From: Alphaproteobacteria bacterium
GTDB taxonomy: Bacteria; Pseudomonadota; Alphaproteobacteria; Rhodospirillales; Rhodospirillaceae
Direction of reading: 5' to 3'
Assembly (NCBI GenBank): GCA_030835385.1
Contig: JAURPI010000019.1
Coordinates: forward strand, 50,096-114,095
Length of the DNA stretch: 64,000 nucleotides
This document shows positions 55,011-64,000 of this stretch, one piece after another. Each line of letters opens with the position of its first letter. Position 1 is the stretch's first letter. The notes beneath the pieces are model-generated. The model had not been told where the DNA came from, ran no database searches, and worked only from the letters and a program-made list of their open reading frames with translations. Both the position numbers and the translations under genes were made by a program.

Positions 55011-58000
55011 GAAGTGGATATCATCAGCGACAATACCCGCACCCGGCTGCAAGGTGGCAACGACGGAATAACCATCTTCATCTTTGCCGTTCTCGTCATA
55101 GTACAAGGCGCTATCGTCTTCCGAGTAAACCAGAGAGGCATTGCCAGCAGCATGGGCGGCGTTGTCACCCGCATTGCTGCCATCGTAACCACCTTCTATA
55201 ATCGAAAAGTTCACTCCCTCTTCCGCTGTACCGGCATTGAAGCCAAAGGCGCCAGCGGAGAGGACGATGCTGTCTTCTCCGGAAGTAAAATCTTCAATCA
55301 AGTCATCGCCGCCATCAACAGCGTTGAAGATAAATGTATCTGAGCCCTTGCCACCAATCATGACGTTGTCTCGGGCGTTGCTGATAAACACATCGTCATG
55401 ATCAGAACCGATAAGATTCTCTATGGAGATGAGGGTATCTACCCCGCTCTCGCCATCTAGGCCTTCGCCATTTTCCAGATCTATAGTTACACCGAAAGAA
55501 GATCCGGAATAATCAGCGGTATCTGTACCGAGGCCGCCAATAAGACGGTCATCACCTGCGCCGCCTGAAAGCATATCATCGCCCTCACCGCCGAGCAGTA
55601 AGTCACTACCGCCGCCGCCGTTCAACTTATCTGCACCGCCAAGCGACACCATTACGTCATTTGCACTCGTTCCAATGTATACATCCGCATTTCCGTCACC
55701 TTGATGGGTGACCTCGCGGGCCGTTAGAGTCAAACCGGTATCGGTGAAAGTAACATCTAACGCGACATCGCCCCAAGCATCCAAGCCTTGGATTTCGTGA
55801 AAGATTCCAGAGCTGCTACCCCATTCTATAACGCTGAAGCTATCTCCCGCTGATGCCTCAAAGTCATCCCAAGACAAGACATCTAGCACACCACCCATTT
55901 TTAGATTCTGGCCGAAGCGATTTATATCGTAATCAATGTTGTCCGTGCCGCCGAGTTCTATGATGGTCTTGCTTGTAATTCCAAAGATAGCATCGCCACC
56001 TTCAATGACGAACAAGCCGGGCGAATTGCCGCCGTCGCTGGTTCCGTTATTCGTGAAACTACCCCCACCGAGAACAAGATTAGCGAACCCAGTAAGATTG
56101 CCGTTACTATTGTTGATGAAATCCCCACCCTCTGTTTGGAAGGTTCCATTTATAGTCATGCTGCCATCGTTAGTAACATTCAGGCCATTAGTGTCAACTG
56201 TTGAACCAGACCGAACAGTTACCTGACCGCTAGATTGAAAATCGATAGTGTCAGTTGCTGTATTCGTTCCTGTAAATTGCAACGTAGAATTAGTTCCCAC
56301 ATCAATAATTCCACCAGACAATTGATCAAAATCGCCAGAATTCATGTTAATCGTAACATCTTCATCAATATCAAGCGTGCCGGAATTATTAATCGACGCA
56401 GTAATTGTATTTGTGTTTGAGGAAGAATCTTTAATCTGAATTGTACCCGTATTATCTAGGGTCCCAGAAGTCACCGTCAGAGAAATCGAGCCGTCATTTC
56501 CCGACCCAAAGACGATATTGCCAGCATTCGCAATACTACCGGCACTAGTAAAAGACGTAACTCCAGAAACGCCCGAATCAAGCAATAGCGCACTGCCAGA
56601 TTGGTTGCTCAGGCTACCAACTGTACTGGCACCGGCAGAGTCATTGATAGAAATTGTACCGGCGTTTATGAAATCTCCAGAACCGGAAATACCCGCATTG
56701 ACTTGCATTGTCGCATTGCTTGAAAGTGTGAAATCGATACCGCTAGCGACCGTAAAAGAGGAGCCTTGGTTTACGTTAATATCAGACCCTATTGATAAAT
56801 CCGTATTAACGTTGATAGATCCCCCGGAACTATTATTGATGGTTCCGCCCGTTATGAACCGCGAGCCACCCTCACCCGATAAAACTTCAATAGTACCGGT
56901 ATTTGTAATGCTGCCGCTGGAACTTAGATCAAGGGCCGCATCGTCTGATGTGGTAGAGCTCAGCCGGATAGTACCTGCATTGGTAACCGCACCGGAAATA
57001 TTTAACGCCGCCGCACCAGAAGCACCCCGCACTTCGAAAACAGCACCAGTATTGATAGTTACAGCGCCACTAACTGTCATAATATTCTCAGTGCCAGCTG
57101 TGAGAAAAAGTGCGGACCCGCCATCGAGGATCAGTGGTGCGGAGATTTCACCCCTATTGGCATTCAGCACACCCTGAACGGTTAACGTTGATGTACCCCC
57201 GACATTGCCAGCATTACTGCTCGACTCTCCAAGATTGAGTGTGCCGTTAGACCCAAGTGTAGTGTTGGAATTGATACTGAATGTGCTATTGACGAAAATC
57301 AGTTCAGCACCGCTACCAAAGGTAAACGTACCGCCATTAGCGTTCAGAGCATTACCGGAGAATTTGACATCCGTTCCAGCTGCAATATCAAACGCCCCAC
57401 CCCCTTGATGGCTAATGTCGCTCGTAAATGTCGTGTCAGTGTCAAGATCAAAGGTTCCGTTGTTCAAGACCGGTGCGCTGATAAACCGTTCGCCTCCTCC
57501 GCTACCAACGAGTGTTTGAATAGTACTATTATTGGTGATGCCTCCTGAGTTATTTGAAACACGAGCTTCACCGGCGCCTCCGGAGTCCGTCATCGTGATC
57601 AAGCCATCATTGATCAATGTTGTGTTGGATAGCTGTAGTTGTCCATTCACCGCCGTCCCACCAATAATTGTAATCGTCGCACCTGATTGATTATTGAAAG
57701 TCGAGCTGGAGATGGTGAAAGCAGCGCTGGTGGTATTGGCGACCTCTAGAACACCCCCAGACTTATTATTGAACGTCGCAATATCAATACTTCCCTGTAG
57801 CGCTTTAACGGTCCCCGTGTTGTCAAGAATTCCAGTCCCATTTAGAACGCCCGATGATGAAGTGCCGCCAATTTGAATGGTACCAGCATTAGAAATCGGA
57901 CCACCAGAAGTAAGCGTCGCGCCACCGTCAACTAATATAATATTCGCGGCAGTAGTCGTGACGGCATTACTGACCACAAGAGTTCCATTTGCTATATTTA

Positions 58001-61000
58001 GTTCCGAAGAATCGCTCATGGCCAGTTTTCTGATTGTGGCGCTAGAGCTGCTGTTATTAAATGAAACGTCTGACGAAGACCCAGAAATAGTGACCTCATC
58101 CGTCGCCCCGGGCAGTGTGTCGCCACTCCAATTTGCTGCCGTAAACCAGTTGCCATTGGTATCGCCATCAAAAGCAACAGCAGCAGGGTTCATACTTACC
58201 TGTACGGTGGTGACAGACTCGTTAACACTGCCTTCCGTCAACGTGATCGTAACATTTTTACTAGCAGTTTCCGATAAACCCACATTCGAAAACTGAATAT
58301 TCTGAACAAGCTCCTCAACAGCAGCCAATGTCGCAGAGCTAGTAAATGTGACGACCAAAGCTGCGGTCCCTGTACCGCCTGTAAAGGTCCCTATTACATT
58401 GCCGGCAAAGGTTACGTTGGAGCCAGATACTCCAATCTGCCCAGCCGACGTGCCAACATTCTTTATGGTTAAACGGTCATCTGCGGTGTTGTTGGTAGTG
58501 ATCTGGACCTTCAAGGTACCACCACCTCCAGCGTCATATAGTGATGTATCAACATCAGTAACAGTCGACCCGGCGTCAATGATGACTGCACCGTCGCCAT
58601 CTCTGTAGATGAGCGCAGATACAGTCGACAGTAAAACCGGGTCGTCAACAGACTGTAAACTGATGTCAACAACCTGATCTACCGGATTAGTACTAGAGTC
58701 ATTTAAGCGAAAGGTGAAGCTCGCTATATCATCACCTTTATTATTAATAACCGGTTCATAAATTATTAAGCCGTTAGCATTCGTAACCGTATCACCAGCA
58801 GAAATAGCAGCGCCCTTAGAGCCTCCATCAGTAGTTTGATACAAGGTACCGCTAGTCGGCACGGCCTGGATAGTTATGATGAGTGAGTCGCTGTCCGGAT
58901 CAACCCCACCCAATTGAATGGTCATAGTCGTGTCTTCTAATGCGTAGAGTTCAAAGTTTGAGCTCGATTTTACCGGCGCAGACTCATCTGACCGGATGAC
59001 TCCGCTATCTCCATCATTGCCCTTTCCGAACTGATCAGCATCGAAGTAATTAATATAGATATCGCCGTTACCTTCATCAAAACCCCACCGCCCACGTGCA
59101 CCACTAACACCTCCGTCTAATTTCCCGCTAAAGACGGTATTAATGTTGCTTGAGGTCAGAGCCAGATCCCAATTCACCACTTCATCGATCAAGCCGGTAA
59201 AACCGTTTACCGGATCCGCACCGTTGCTGGAGTCAGCACCGATAAACACAGGATCATCATCGTTATCTGACCCAATCGTTAGGCCAGTCGCGCTATCGAC
59301 CAACGCACCATTAACGTAAAAGGAAGCACTGGTTCCGCTGACAGAAATAGCGACGTGGGACCACGCCCCAGCAGTTATCCCAGCGCCCGTGGATGCCACT
59401 GTAGATCCCCCGAAAAACTCAATTTCAAGTTCACTGTTCTTAAGGCGGAAAGAATAACCGTTCGTTGACGAACCGGTAGTGTGGGCGAATATAGTCTGCA
59501 ATCCACTTACACCGCTCGGTTTAATCCAAGCAGAAACTGTGAAATCACTGCCGCCCCCATCTAGATCACTGCTATCGGAAACCTTAATAAAGTCGTTACC
59601 GTCAAATTTTGCAGAGTTTCCTGCAAACGGGACAGGCTGCTCGGTGACCGTGGTTCCGAGCGCAATAGGCCCCGCACTAAATACTGACGCACCACCTGAG
59701 TAAGTGGTGTCAGTGGTTACTATCCCACCCTCTGAGTCTGTTGAAAATGCGCCGCTATAATTAGAATCAATGGCTAGCACCTGTATCGGCGTAGGTGTTC
59801 CGGCATAGTCAGATGCTGGCAAGAAACGAATTTGGGTGGATGAACTGAGTAATACTGAACTACTAGAGCTTGCCGAACCGATCGAAACCCATGTAGAGCC
59901 TGAAGTGGTACTAAATTGCCATTCACCTTGACTTGAGGTCTGCGGGTTGACCACCACCGCAACGCCAACAAGCGCATTATTATCAGCATCTGTATAGAGT
60001 AATGAAAAGAGAGTGGAAATACTTTGACCGGATGGATCGCCAGTGCCCTTTTGGATCGGTGACAAGGTAGCTGACCCGGAAAGCATAGGCGCATCATTCA
60101 CAGATGAGACCGTAATGTTTACGGTCTGAGTGGTAGTGCCACCCTTAGGGTCGTTTATCGTGACAGTAACCGTATCACTGCCGTTAAAATTAGCATTTGG
60201 CGTATAGATAATACTACCGTTACTAATGCCCGTTAATCCGTTTGAGCCGTTCGTTGCTGAGACGGCAATCGGCCGAGAGTCACCATCGGGGTCAAATGCA
60301 GAAACAAAGAACCGAAGGGGAGTATCTTCGAACACTTGGAGCGAACTCGCTTTGCCCACCGGCGGATAGTCGAAGAACCAGAAACTATTTTGAGATGACC
60401 CAATAACAGTGCCATCGCTCCGGCCCGTGGCATCGTTGACCGTTACACCAGCTCCTTCAGTGAACGGATAGTAGGCTACCAAGGAGTCACTTGTAATAAT
60501 GGAGCTGGATGCGGGCAATGAAGCGATCGACGATAAACTCAAAACCTTGCTGAAGATCGCAACATCGCGGACAGCGCCCTCGAAATCGTGAAGCCCAACA
60601 TTGTCAGTCAAGCGACCGATCAGTATGTCATCATTATTGACCTGTCTATTATTGCTGGTCAGCGTCGCGCTACCTACTGAAGATCCGTTAATAAATAAAC
60701 CCATAGATCCATCGGAACTGTCATAGGTCGCCGTCACATGGATCCACATTTCGGGCTCTACTGAAGCAACTGATATCTCATTGGTAGAACTACCGTTACC
60801 CATCCGAAATTCTAAAGTGCTTGTGCCCTCATTGTAGATGAGAGCGAAATCGCCGTTAGCAATAGTTGCACCATCAGGGTGTTTAGCGAGAATAATCTGA
60901 TCGTCACCTGAATTTTTGGCACCCGCAAACCAAGCAGAAATAGTGAAACTGGTTGGCAACTGACTAAGACCCGTATCAACATAAGTAGCATTGTCGAACA

Positions 61001-64000
61001 CCAGAACGTTGGCCGATGGAATGGTACCTACTCCACCGGAACCCGTGCCATTCAAAGCACTTCCACCAGAGACAAGATTAGGCACGGTAGTACCGCTTAA
61101 ATTCTCAAAGTCGTAGGAAATCAGGAGGTTTGCTTCATTCCCACCGGGTGTGCTGAAAGCGGCCGTCGAGATTTGTGAAGGCTCCCGGACCGTATCCCAA
61201 ACACGTGTTTCATCAACCCCGCCGCGAAAAAAATGAGTGCCGTCAGAGCCGACATCAACAAGCCCAGTGATAGAAAAGTCTAGGTCGTCGCTTTGAGTGG
61301 TCACGAGTGTTGCGCCAGTGTCTTCAACACCGTCGACATACAATCTCAATTTGTTTGATGTAGCATCGAATGTATAGGCAACGTGATGCCAAAACTGGTC
61401 GTTAACGGTGACAGAGGACGCCAGTTGCAAAGCATTGCCCGAGGTGTCCATAACTTTAACGGTCAACACACCATTATTTAGGAATACACTAGACTGCTCA
61501 CTACCGCTATTGTTGCTAAGGTTAACAATAGGCCGAAGTCCTGATTCTTCGCCTGACCTAAACCACGCCTCAACAGTATGCGAGGTTACAGTTACATTAC
61601 TGTTGCTCAACACGTAGTCATTTAGACCGTCAAACTGCATATATTTACCAGAGGCGACGCCGGTAGCTATCGGGTTATTATTTGTAATTGTGGGGGCAAC
61701 GATAGGTGCAACAACTGGAGCAACGGCATCCGTAGGAGCAACGTCATCTGTAGGAGTAACGGCATCTATAGGGGCAACATCATCTGCTGAAATAGTAACA
61801 ACACCAATGGACTCATTACTGAGAATAGCGCCTACAGGTGAAGAAAGTACGACCGAAAATTCTTCTGGACCTCCAGAGCCAGACGACGTGTCATCAGCTA
61901 ATATCTGAACAGATATTGAACCGGTCGTTTGCCCGGCAGGAATAGTCAAGACTCCACTTGTTGCTGAATAGTCTTCGCCGGCGATAGCTGAACCATCAGT
62001 CGTTGAAAAACTGACGGTTACGTCGGCGGCAGAAGTTTCTGACAAGGAAACCGCGAGAACCGCTGAGCCGGGGCTCGCATCGGATATAACGATGTTGCCG
62101 ATAGAAATTTTCGGAAGGTCAAGAGATTCGCTGTCAGGGAGGGCAAGAGATTCACTGATTGTTACGGTTGCAAAAGAAGGCTCACCAAGGACCGTGCCTG
62201 GATCATTTATTAACTCGACAGTAAACGTTTCAGCCGACTCAGCCATACCGTCGGTGGCAATACCAAGAGTGACGGTCTGGGTCAGCTCACCCGGTGCGAA
62301 AAAGATGGAACCACCAAGCGCTCCCGCCGAAAAGTCTTCGGCGGTTATATCGGCACCGTTTATCGAATAAGAGCCACCTGCTGCTACCGTGGTATCGCCG
62401 CCACGACTAAATGTTAAGACAACAAAAGCACCCTCATCTACTATTTTCACATCTGTTGTGATCGAAATTGTGGGCGCGGAAGAGTCTACATCGGGTTCGG
62501 AAGAGTCTGCCTCGATGGTGATAACAACAGAACCGCCACCTGCAGCGATGGTGGCACCATCACCAGCGATTAGACTTAATTGTATGTCTTCAGCTAATTC
62601 AGGCGACGAACCTGTCGCGTCGGTAAAAATAGTTATGACGCCGGAAGCCGTCGTTTCTCCAGCCGCAATCGTACCGCTAAGCGAAGAGATATCAAAATCC
62701 ACACCCGGTGTGGCAGTACCACTGGTATCTAGACTAAATGTTACATCACGCAGCGATGATCCTGAACGGGTAACAGTGTAGTTTATGACTACTTCACCAA
62801 CGTCTCTCACGGTGTTTTTATCTACAGATAAAGACAGCGCTGGAAGAATATCAGCACCGATAGTTACACCAGCCTCAACATTATTAATTATGACGTCTGT
62901 CGCGGGTGCATTTGACGAAATTCTCAAGAAGAACGACTCTTCGCCTTCACTAAAATTCTCTGCATCATCAACTATTATGGGCACAGTAACAGTCTTCGTG
63001 GTCTCACCTGGACCAAACGTCACTGAACCGGCAGTTGCAGCATAATCCTGTCCCGCAATAGCCGTGCCGTTAGCCGTCGTAAAATTGACCGTTACCGTAG
63101 TTGAGAGGTCAGCACTGCTTCGAGTGATTTCAAATATGGCGTTATTAGATGAACTGCCTGGCGCATCACTGATAACTGAAGATAGCGATTGAACGCTAAT
63201 GTTGGACGGTACAATCGGAACAACGTCATCATTATCGTTATCGTTATTATTGCTCGTGGGATCATTATTAGTCGTCGGCGCCAAAGGCGTCGTTGGTGCC
63301 AAAGGTGTCGTCGGTATCAAAGGCGTATTTGGTGTCAAAGGCGTCGTTGGCGTGAAAGTGGACGTAGGTGTCGTTGGCGATCCAAACGTCGGTGAGTCTC
63401 CAGTCGTTGGCGATCCAAACTGCGTTGAGTCTCCAGTCGTCGCTGGATCCGTGGTCGGCGATCCAAAAACCGTTGGGTCCCCAGTCGTTGGCGATCCAAA
63501 CGTCGGTGAGTCTCCAGTCGTCGCTGGATCCGTGGTCGGCGATCCAAAAACCGTTGGGTCCCCAGTCGTCGGCGATCCAAACATCGTTGGGTCCGTCGTC
63601 GGCGGCGCTATTCCGGCGGCCCCGTTCTGGGTTGCTGTCGTCTCACTGTTTGTTTCATTTGTGGTGATCGTTTCAGTTGCTGCCCCTCCAAAGCCAGCGA
63701 CCGGCTGATCACCATCTTGGCCGAGGTCCGCACCCCGACTAAAGCTGGTTTCACCCTCAACCGGGCCTGGACCGAGACTTTCGCTCGCGTTCAGGGCGTC
63801 GCCTGCAGTTACCTCACCGGTTGAACCTGGGCCTGGGGCCAAATCTTCTCCCGCGTCTAACGGGTCGCCCGCGATTGCATCCTCACCCGGACCCGGACCC
63901 GCAACCAGAGCTTCACCTGGGCCTATGGCTGGGCCTGCAACTTCAACCGGACCCTGAGCTCGAACGAGAGCCGTGAATGGAAAGAAAGTGGAGCCAGCGG
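55002..64000 (-). CDS. Giant secreted repeat protein with Calx-beta, LamG, cadherin-like, beta-helix and RTX regions (partial, 5' end outside window)
   Basis: The frame stays open to base 64000 with no stop, about 2,999 codons visible. Order from N to C: acidic/Gly linker; Thr/Pro/Phe/Gly repeats (about 63600-63280); four Calx-beta-like domains (about 63210-61800); two LamG-like domains (about 61640-60460); a cadherin-like region with FEDTPL and GSDTVTVTINDPKGGTTTQ (about 60370-60080); a third LamG (about 59620-59050); another cadherin-like region; a beta-helix with many NxGTI-type turns (about 58180-55900); and RTX nonapeptides (GGEGDDMLSGGAGDDRLIGG). RTX ends mark type I secretion and calcium binding. 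It is probably a surface adhesin or extracellular polymer-binding protein; no secretion genes are in the window. Confidence 0.9.
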   Translation of the reverse strand, partial: AGSTFFPFTALVRAQGPVEVAGPAIGPGEALVAGPGPGEDAIAGDPLDAGEDLAPGPGSTGEVTAGDALNASESLGPGPVEGETSFSRGADLGQDGDQPVAGFGGAATETITTNETNSETTATQNGAAGIAPPTTDPTMFGSPTTGDPTVFGSPTTDPATTGDSPTFGSPTTGDPTVFGSPTTDPATTGDSTQFGSPTTGDSPTFGSPTTPTSTFTPTTPLTPNTPLIPTTPLAPTTPLAPTTNNDPTSNNNDNDNDDVVPIVPSNISVQSLSSVISDAPGSSSNNAIFEITRSSADLSTTVTVNFTTANGTAIAGQDYAATAGSVTFGPGETTKTVTVPIIVDDAENFSEGEESFFLRISSNAPATDVIINNVEAGVTIGADILPALSLSVDKNTVRDVGEVVINYTVTRSGSSLRDVTFSLDTSGTATPGVDFDISSLSGTIAAGETTASGVITIFTDATGSSPELAEDIQLSLIAGDGATIAAGGGSVVITIEADSSEPDVDSSAPTISITTDVKIVDEGAFVVLTFSRGGDTTVAAGGSYSINGADITAEDFSAGALGGSIFFAPGELTQTVTLGIATDGMAESAETFTVELINDPGTVLGEPSFATVTISESLALPDSESLDLPKISIGNIVISDASPGSAVLAVSLSETSAADVTVSFSTTDGSAIAGEDYSATSGVLTIPAGQTTGSISVQILADDTSSGSGGPEEFSVVLSSPVGAILSNESIGVVTISADDVAPIDAVTPTDDVAPTDAVAPVVAPIVAPTITNNNPIATGVASGKYMQFDGLNDYVLSNSNVTVTSHTVEAWFRSGEESGLRPIVNLSNNSGSEQSSVFLNNGVLTVKVMDTSGNALQLASSVTVNDQFWHHVAYTFDATSNKLRLYVDGVEDTGATLVTTQSDDLDFSITGLVDVGSDGTHFFRGGVDETRVWDTVREPSQISTAAFSTPGGNEANLLISYDFENLSGTTVPNLVSGGSALNGTGSGGVGTIPSANVLVFDNATYVDTGLSQLPTSFTISAWFAGAKNSGDDQIILAKHPDGATIANGDFALIYNEGTSTLEFRMGNGSSTNEISVASVEPEMWIHVTATYDSSDGSMGLFINGSSVGSATLTSNNRQVNNDDILIGRLTDNVGLHDFEGAVRDVAIFSKVLSLSSIASLPASSSIITSDSLVAYYPFTEGAGVTVNDATGRSDGTVIGSSQNSFWFFDYPPVGKASSLQVFEDTPLRFFVSAFDPDGDSRPIAVSATNGSNGLTGISNGSIIYTPNANFNGSDTVTVTINDPKGGTTTQTVNITVSSVNDAPMLSGSATLSPIQKGTGDPSGQSISTLFSLLYTDADNNALVGVAVVVNPQTSSQGEWQFSTTSGSTWVSIGSASSSSSVLLSSSTQIRFLPASDYAGTPTPIQVLAIDSNYSGAFSTDSEGGIVTTDTTYSGGASVFSAGPIALGTTVTEQPVPFAGNSAKFDGNDFIKVSDSSDLDGGGSDFTVSAWIKPSGVSGLQTIFAHTTGSSTNGYSFRLKNSELEIEFFGGSTVASTGAGITAGAWSHVAISVSGTSASFYVNGALVDSATGLTIGSDNDDDPVFIGADSSNGADPVNGFTGLIDEVVNWDLALTSSNINTVFSGKLDGGVSGARGRWGFDEGNGDIYINYFDADQFGKGNDGDSGVIRSDESAPVKSSSNFELYALEDTTMTIQLGGVDPDSDSLIITIQAVPTSGTLYQTTDGGSKGAAISAGDTVTNANGLIIYEPVINNKGDDIASFTFRLNDSSTNPVDQVVDISLQSVDDPVLLSTVSALIYRDGDGAVIIDAGSTVTDVDTSLYDAGGGGTLKVQITTNNTADDRLTIKNVGTSAGQIGVSGSNVTFAGNVIGTFTGGTGTAALVVTFTSSATLAAVEELVQNIQFSNVGLSETASKNVTITLTEGSVNESVTTVQVSMNPAAVAFDGDTNGNWFTAANWSGDTLPGATDEVTISGSSSDVSFNNSSSSATIRKLAMSDSSELNIANGTLVVSNAVTTTAANIILVDGGATLTSGGPISNAGTIQIGGTSSSGVLNGTGILDNTGTVKALQGSIDIATFNNKSGGVLEVANTTSAAFTISSSTFNNQSGATITIIGGTAVNGQLQLSNTTLINDGLITMTDSGGAGEARVSNNSGGITNNSTIQTLVGSGGGERFISAPVLNNGTFDLDTDTTFTSDISHQGGGAFDIAAGTDVKFSGNALNANGGTFTFGSGAELIFVNSTFSINSNTTLGSNGTLNLGESSSNAGNVGGTSTLTVQGVLNANRGEISAPLILDGGSALFLTAGTENIMTVSGAVTINTGAVFEVRGASGAAALNISGAVTNAGTIRLSSTTSDDAALDLSSSGSITNTGTIEVLSGEGGSRFITGGTINNSSGGSINVNTDLSIGSDINVNQGSSFTVASGIDFTLSSNATMQVNAGISGSGDFINAGTISINDSAGASTVGSLSNQSGSALLLDSGVSGVTSFTSAGSIANAGNIVFGSGNDGSISLTVTSGTLDNTGTIQIKDSSSNTNTITASINNSGTLDIDEDVTINMNSGDFDQLSGGIIDVGTNSTLQFTGTNTATDTIDFQSSGQVTVRSGSTVDTNGLNVTNDGSMTINGTFQTEGGDFINNSNGNLTGFANLVLGGGSFTNNGTSDGGNSPGLFVIEGGDAIFGITSKTIIELGGTDNIDYDINRFGQNLKMGGVLDVLSWDDFEASAGDSFSVIEWGSSSGIFHEIQGLDAWGDVALDVTFTDTGLTLTAREVTHQGDGNADVYIGTSANDVMVSLGGADKLNGGGGSDLLLGGEGDDMLSGGAGDDRLIGGLGTDTADYSGSSFGVTIDLENGEGLDGESGVDTLISIENLIGSDHDDVFISNARDNVMIGGKGSDTFIFNAVDGGDDLIEDFTSGEDSIVLSAGAFGFNAGTAEEGVNFSIIEGGYDGSNAGDNAAHAAGNASLVYSEDDSALYYDENGKDEDGYSVVATLQPGAGIVADDIHFAA
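63280..63369 (-). repeat. 18-bp tandem repeats coding TPLAPT-type hexapeptides
   Basis: Units of 18 bp such as GCCAAAGGCGTCGTTGGT recur about five times in a row, with the last unit diverged. They encode six-residue repeats of the TTPLAP type inside the giant gene, likely a flexible stalk. Confidence 0.8.
63372..63600 (-). repeat. 81-bp tandem repeats coding GDPTVFGSPTT-type units
   Basis: A 27-residue unit (GDPTVFGSPTT, DPATTGDSP, TFGSPTT and variants) is repeated with an 81-bp period; identical 10-mers occur at 63461 and 63542, 81 bp apart. Shorter internal repeats of GSPTT-type pieces lie within each unit. It is a low-complexity linker prone to slippage and size variation between strains. 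Confidence 0.85.

Noticed and set aside
56518..57177. Plus-strand open frame of 219 residues inside the giant gene
   Set aside because: It is a shadow frame of repeats with no start signal or family.
63372..63600. Regular repeats read as a CRISPR array
   Set aside because: The units are 81-bp direct tandem repeats without spacers and code for protein repeats. There are no cas genes.
63199..63708. Plus-strand open frame of 169 residues with repeats of GVVGAKGVV type
   Set aside because: It is antisense to the giant gene and its repeats come from the same tandem DNA. No start signal supports it.

Overview
The window reads as a chromosomal segment of a free-living, probably marine alphaproteobacterium, most like the Rhodospirillales/SAR116-type lineages. 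Supporting signs are the divergent amidase/RNase E pair, the block aroQ-accB-accC-aat-DUF2155-mlaD-ndufA12, a complex I NDUFA12 homologue, an Rrf2-controlled suf operon, a class II (B12-dependent) ribonucleotide reductase and a zur/znu locus. This is inferred from gene content and order; no marker phylogeny was possible. No prophage, insertion sequence or CRISPR array was seen. One tRNA gene, tRNA-Val(GAC), is present. Layout: 1-8.9 kb is envelope and RNA housekeeping: a cell-wall amidase (cut by the window edge), RNase E, an aminotransferase, a gamma-glutamyltransferase-like lipoprotein, an M48/TPR protease and a DsbA-like thiol oxidoreductase. 8.9-12.3 kb is an accessory-looking stretch holding an unknown HTH-like protein, an isolated C-terminal piece of the flagellar hook protein FlgE, an aldo/keto reductase and a ThiS-ThiG fusion. 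12.5-17.2 kb is the conserved aroQ-accBC-aat block facing DUF2155, two tandem MCE/MlaD proteins and NDUFA12. 17.2-22.3 kb carries nrdJ behind two NrdR-type boxes, followed by a degenerate nucleotidyltransferase-fold protein. 23-36.5 kb is mixed metabolism: SerA, RidA, an N-acyltransferase, an FAD oxidase, a thioesterase, ParE with a probable leaderless promoter, DUF1838, a solute-binding protein, N-formylglutamate amidohydrolase and a TauE/SafE transporter. 36.7-43.8 kb holds a receiver protein lacking its phosphoacceptor Asp and the suf operon sufR-B-C-D-S-U-T-A, the Fe-S cluster assembly machine, read right to left. A formyltransferase gene interrupted by an in-frame TAG lies at 43.9-44.6 kb. 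44.6-47.8 kb is a zinc uptake locus (znuA facing zur-znuC-znuB) with a perfect inverted-repeat Zur operator between the two arms. 48.2-55 kb looks like a catabolic or redox cluster: a tannase/feruloyl-esterase family protein, two tandem zinc-less MDR quinone reductase paralogues, a carboxymuconolactone-decarboxylase-like protein, a bicupin and an SDR. 55.0-64.0 kb is one open reading frame of about 3,000 codons that runs off the window: a repeat-rich secreted giant protein with Thr/Pro repeats, Calx-beta, LamG and cadherin-like domains, a beta-helix region and C-terminal RTX repeats. Most interesting points for follow-up are the giant RTX protein with its 81-bp repeats, the TAG-interrupted formyltransferase, the degenerate nucleotidyltransferase behind nrdJ, the receiver lacking its Asp, the paired NrdR boxes at a class II reductase gene, the FlgE remnant, and three hairpins that each contain or touch a stop codon.
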